From CAYFVR01 sp046541515 (GTDB lineage Bacteria; Desulfobacterota; Desulfobacteria; Desulfobacterales; Desulfococcaceae): a stretch of 8,033 nt of DNA. Positions 6,319 to 8,033 of this stretch are shown piece by piece; within the stretch, counting starts at the first letter, position 1; every line of letters starts with the position of its first letter. Location: assembly GCA_046541515.1 (NCBI GenBank), contig JBKHDD010000207.1, positions 1-8,033 on the forward strand, read 5' to 3'. Made by a program: the position numbers and the translations under genes. Under the pieces are notes generated by a model. It was not told the DNA's origin. It saw only the letters and a list, made by a program, of their open reading frames with translations, and did no database searches.

Positions 6319-7038
6319 TTACCATCGTTTCTTTCGCTTGGTGGTGCGGACGCGGTACATTCGCTCGGTGAAGCCGCCTTCTTCTTCGAAAGCTTTGGCT
6401 TGGGCGGCGATTTGGCGGTCGAGAAAATAGCAGCAGAGGTTAAGGAGTGAAAGTGCGGCGTTGGCGGCGAAGGTGGCGGAGGAGGGTTTGGGGTTTAGTG
6501 AGGGCGGCACGGACGAAGACGGACGATCACGGTGGGGCACGGACTGAGGCGGAGAAGGCTCTTGGGTTTTTGGGGCGGTCCGTGTGGGGGCGGGGCTCCG
6601 TGGTGGTCCTTGGAGGTCCGTGTCGCCCCAGGGCCATGCCGCCCGCTCGGCCTGAATCCAATCGCTCAGCTGCTCCACCGAAGAACAGCGCAAGGCTTTG
6701 AACCGAAGTAGCACCGGGTGGTTTGGCGGCCAAATGGGCAAACCGCGCTGCCGCAGGAAGTCTTCATAGTCCAGCCGAAGTTCTTCCAGACTGGCCCTCG
6801 CCACGTTGGTCAGTTTGATCTCAAATTTCTTGGAAGTCCCGGCGGCCTGGCTGCCTTCGGCGATGTTCTGAACTCCGGAACGGGCGGCCTGCACCATTTG
6901 GTCGTGGGTGCGACTGCGGATGTTGATGTACCGATTACAAAACCGGACCGTGATGTCATAAATGAGTTGGGCGATCTGGAAGCTTTTGAGCTTTCGGTAG
7001 CCACCCTGCCTTCCAAGAAGAGTTTCTTCTTCCGCCAT
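6319..7038 (-). CDS. Four-helix-bundle protein (rRNA intervening-sequence protein family) with C-terminal suffix domain
   Basis: Residues 14-117 match the four-helix-bundle family named after proteins encoded inside 23S rRNA intervening sequences. The hallmark is SGVQNIAEGSQ (54-64), flanked by helices such as SFQIAQLIYDITVRFCNRY and ASLEELRLDYEDFLRQRG. Residues about 191-231 (AANAALSLLNLCCYFLDRQI, then EEGGFTERMYRVR) match the suffix domain carried by a subset of the family (as I recall, TIGR04258). Between them lies a low-complexity Pro/Ser/Arg linker, about 138-190, encoded by repeated DNA. The molecular function of the family is unknown; the bundle resembles the DGR accessory protein Avd in fold. 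The gene lies 5 bp after hutI, and its Shine-Dalgarno GGAG (7047-7050) sits in the last codons of hutI, so it is translationally coupled. No rRNA is nearby. The basic tail TTKRKKRW might bind nucleic acid. Confidence 0.88.
   Translation of the reverse strand: MAEEETLLGRQGGYRKLKSFQIAQLIYDITVRFCNRYINIRSRTHDQMVQAARSGVQNIAEGSQAAGTSKKFEIKLTNVARASLEELRLDYEDFLRQRGLPIWPPNHPVLLRFKALRCSSVEQLSDWIQAERAAWPWGDTDLQGPPRSPAPTRTAPKTQEPSPPQSVPHRDRPSSSVPPSLNPKPSSATFAANAALSLLNLCCYFLDRQIAAQAKAFEEEGGFTERMYRVRTTKRKKRW
6503..6628. repeat. 12-bp inverted repeat bracketing the linker-coding DNA
   Basis: GGCGGCACGGAC (6503-6514) is complementary to GTCCGTGTCGCC (6617-6628) at 11 of 12 positions, the exception being a G-U-type mismatch in the plus sense. 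The arms share the CACGGAC word that recurs throughout the interval. The interval codes for the low-complexity linker of the four-helix-bundle protein. Further GTCCGTG-like words occur at 6577-6584, 6595-6602 and 6615-6622. Confidence 0.5.
6508..6547. repeat. Degenerate 10-bp tandem repeat, four units
   Basis: The plus strand reads CACGGACGAA, GACGGACGAT, CACGGTGGGG and CACGGACTGA in succession, starting at 6508, 6518, 6528 and 6538. The core (C/G)ACGG recurs at exactly 10-base steps. Ten is not a multiple of three, so successive copies are read in different frames of the overlapping gene. The regularity is therefore in the DNA and not in the protein. Confidence 0.6.
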
Positions 7039-7043
7039 TGCCT

Positions 7044-8033
7044 TTACTCCAGGTTCCCCGCAATATGTCTTCCATTTTTAAACACCTCCACCACCGGCGA
7101 CACCCCCGCATGATACGCCAGAATGGCGGGCGATTCGCCGTCCAAAACCAGGAAGTCGGCCTGCTTGCCGATGTCCAGACTGCCGAGGCGGTCGGACAGC
7201 TTCAAAGCGTAGGCGGCGTTCAAGGTGGCGGCAGTGAGGGCTTCGGCCGGGGTAAGGCCCATGCACATGACGGCCAGGCCGACGACGAAGGGCATGGATT
7301 CGGTGTAGCTGGAGCCGGGGTTGCAGTCGGTGGCCAGGGCGACGGGGACGCCGGCGGCGATCATGTCCCGGGCCCGGGCGTAGGGTTTGCGCAGGCTGTA
7401 GGCGGTGGCGGGCAGAAGGTTGGCCACGACGCCGGCTTCGGCCATGCGGGCAAGGTTCTCTGGGTTGGATGCCAGCAAATGATCGGCCGAAACCGCCGAA
7501 AGTTCCGCCGCCAGCCCCGCGCCGCCTAGGTCGTTCACTTCGTCGGCGTGGAGTTTGACGGCCAGGCCGACCTCCTTGGCGGCGGAGAGAACGCGCCGGG
7601 TTTGGTCGATGGAGAATACGCCGGTTTCGCAGAAAACGTCGCAGAATCGGGCGATTCCCTGCTCCGAAACGGCGGGCAGCATTTCGGAGACGACCAGGTC
7701 CACGAAGCCGTCGGGATTTTCCTTGAATTCCTGAGGTATGGCGTGGGTGCCCAGAAAGGTCGGAACCACATCCGCCGGGACCGCCTCGGCCACCCGGGCG
7801 ATGACCCGGAGCATTTTCAGCTCGCTATCGGTGTCCAGCCCGTAACCGCTTTTGATTTCGACGGTGGTGGTGCCCAAGGCCATGGCGGCGCGGACGGTGC
7901 GAAGGGTCATTGCGAACAGGTCGTCCTCGTGGGCGGCGCGAACCGAACGCACCGAGGAGAGAATTCCGCCGCCCCGGGCCAAGATTTCCATGTAGGGCGT
8001 ACCGGCGATGCGCTGCTCGAATTCGGCCTCCCG
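7044..8033 (-). CDS. hutI: Imidazolonepropionase (partial, N-terminus beyond the right edge)
   Basis: HutI hydrolyses 4-imidazolone-5-propanoate to N-formimino-L-glutamate, the third step of histidine degradation, in the cytoplasm. It is a metal-dependent amidohydrolase. The visible 329 codons lack roughly the first 85-90 residues of the usual 400-420, including the first metal-binding HxH. Reading from the edge, REAEFEQRIAGTPYMEIL and ARGGGILSSV give the family's opening. Next come EIKSGYGL, FLGTHAIP, the metal-binding KLHADEVNDLGG, a second His in AVSADHL, and ATDCNPGSS with the metal-binding Asp. The frame stays open to base 8033, so the Met at 7991 is internal. The stop TAA (7046-7044) lies 5 bp before the four-helix-bundle start. 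With ftcD downstream it forms the tetrahydrofolate-dependent hut route. hutH and hutU are not in this window and may lie further right. Confidence 0.95.
   Translation of the reverse strand, partial: REAEFEQRIAGTPYMEILARGGGILSSVRSVRAAHEDDLFAMTLRTVRAAMALGTTTVEIKSGYGLDTDSELKMLRVIARVAEAVPADVVPTFLGTHAIPQEFKENPDGFVDLVVSEMLPAVSEQGIARFCDVFCETGVFSIDQTRRVLSAAKEVGLAVKLHADEVNDLGGAGLAAELSAVSADHLLASNPENLARMAEAGVVANLLPATAYSLRKPYARARDMIAAGVPVALATDCNPGSSYTESMPFVVGLAVMCMGLTPAEALTAATLNAAYALKLSDRLGSLDIGKQADFLVLDGESPAILAYHAGVSPVVEVFKNGRHIAGNLE

Noticed and set aside
4775..6430. Long plus-strand open frame (551 codons) opposite ftcD
   Set aside because: ftcD is certain from family motifs. The opposite frame translates to a His/Arg/Gly-rich string without motifs.
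6508..6628. CRISPR-like array
   Set aside because: Units are 10 bp, degenerate, without unique spacers, and lie inside a coding frame; no cas genes are present.
6319..7038. A 23S rRNA intervening sequence, suggested by the protein family
   Set aside because: There is no rRNA sequence on either side; the neighbours are hutI and ftcD.

Overview
The window is GC-rich by eye and densely packed. It holds six recognisable protein genes in two convergent blocks. The left block has an uncharacterised gene (68-1213, minus) divergent from a three-gene ABC uptake operon (1690-4648, plus). The right block (4652-8033, minus) is the downstream part of a histidine-utilisation (hut) operon. High GC, a Tat-exported solute-binding protein, a four-helix-bundle (rRNA intervening-sequence family) gene and a tetrahydrofolate-dependent hut route fit a free-living Gram-negative bacterium. 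My best guess is Desulfobacterota or a related proteobacterium-like lineage, but nothing here fixes the taxon and no rRNA is present.

Left region. Positions 1-67 show no gene; they hold only A-rich sequence just beyond the end of the first gene. Gene 68-1213 encodes a 381-residue protein of no family I can name. Its conserved-looking His/Asp/Trp-rich motifs are concentrated in the first 200 residues. The gap 1214-1689 carries a strong Shine-Dalgarno for that gene. For the ABC operon it carries a good sigma70-type promoter with an extended -10 (1575-1603), two short symmetric elements in the leader, and a TTG start with a well-placed Shine-Dalgarno. A separate 9-bp inverted repeat with two possible pairings lies further left (1336-1403).

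Middle region. The ABC operon is ordered ATPase, Tat-signal solute-binding protein, permease. It belongs to the nitrate/sulfonate/taurine (NitT/TauT, SsuABC-like) class, and the substrate cannot be read from the sequence. Its last stop codon lies 3 bp from the stop codon of the convergent ftcD gene, and a 7-bp perfect inverted repeat spans both stops.

Right region. hutI (imidazolonepropionase, N-terminus beyond the right edge) runs into a four-helix-bundle suffix-domain gene 5 bp downstream, then into a full-length fused formiminotransferase-cyclodeaminase gene. HutI makes N-formiminoglutamate. The fused enzyme passes the formimino group to tetrahydrofolate and releases ammonia, giving glutamate and 5,10-methenyl-tetrahydrofolate. 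The gene between them has no obvious metabolic role. It carries a low-complexity linker encoded by a 10-bp-period DNA repeat, bracketed by a 12-bp inverted repeat. That interposed gene and its repeat-built linker are the most unusual features here. I found no CRISPR array, transposase, tRNA, rRNA or known riboswitch.
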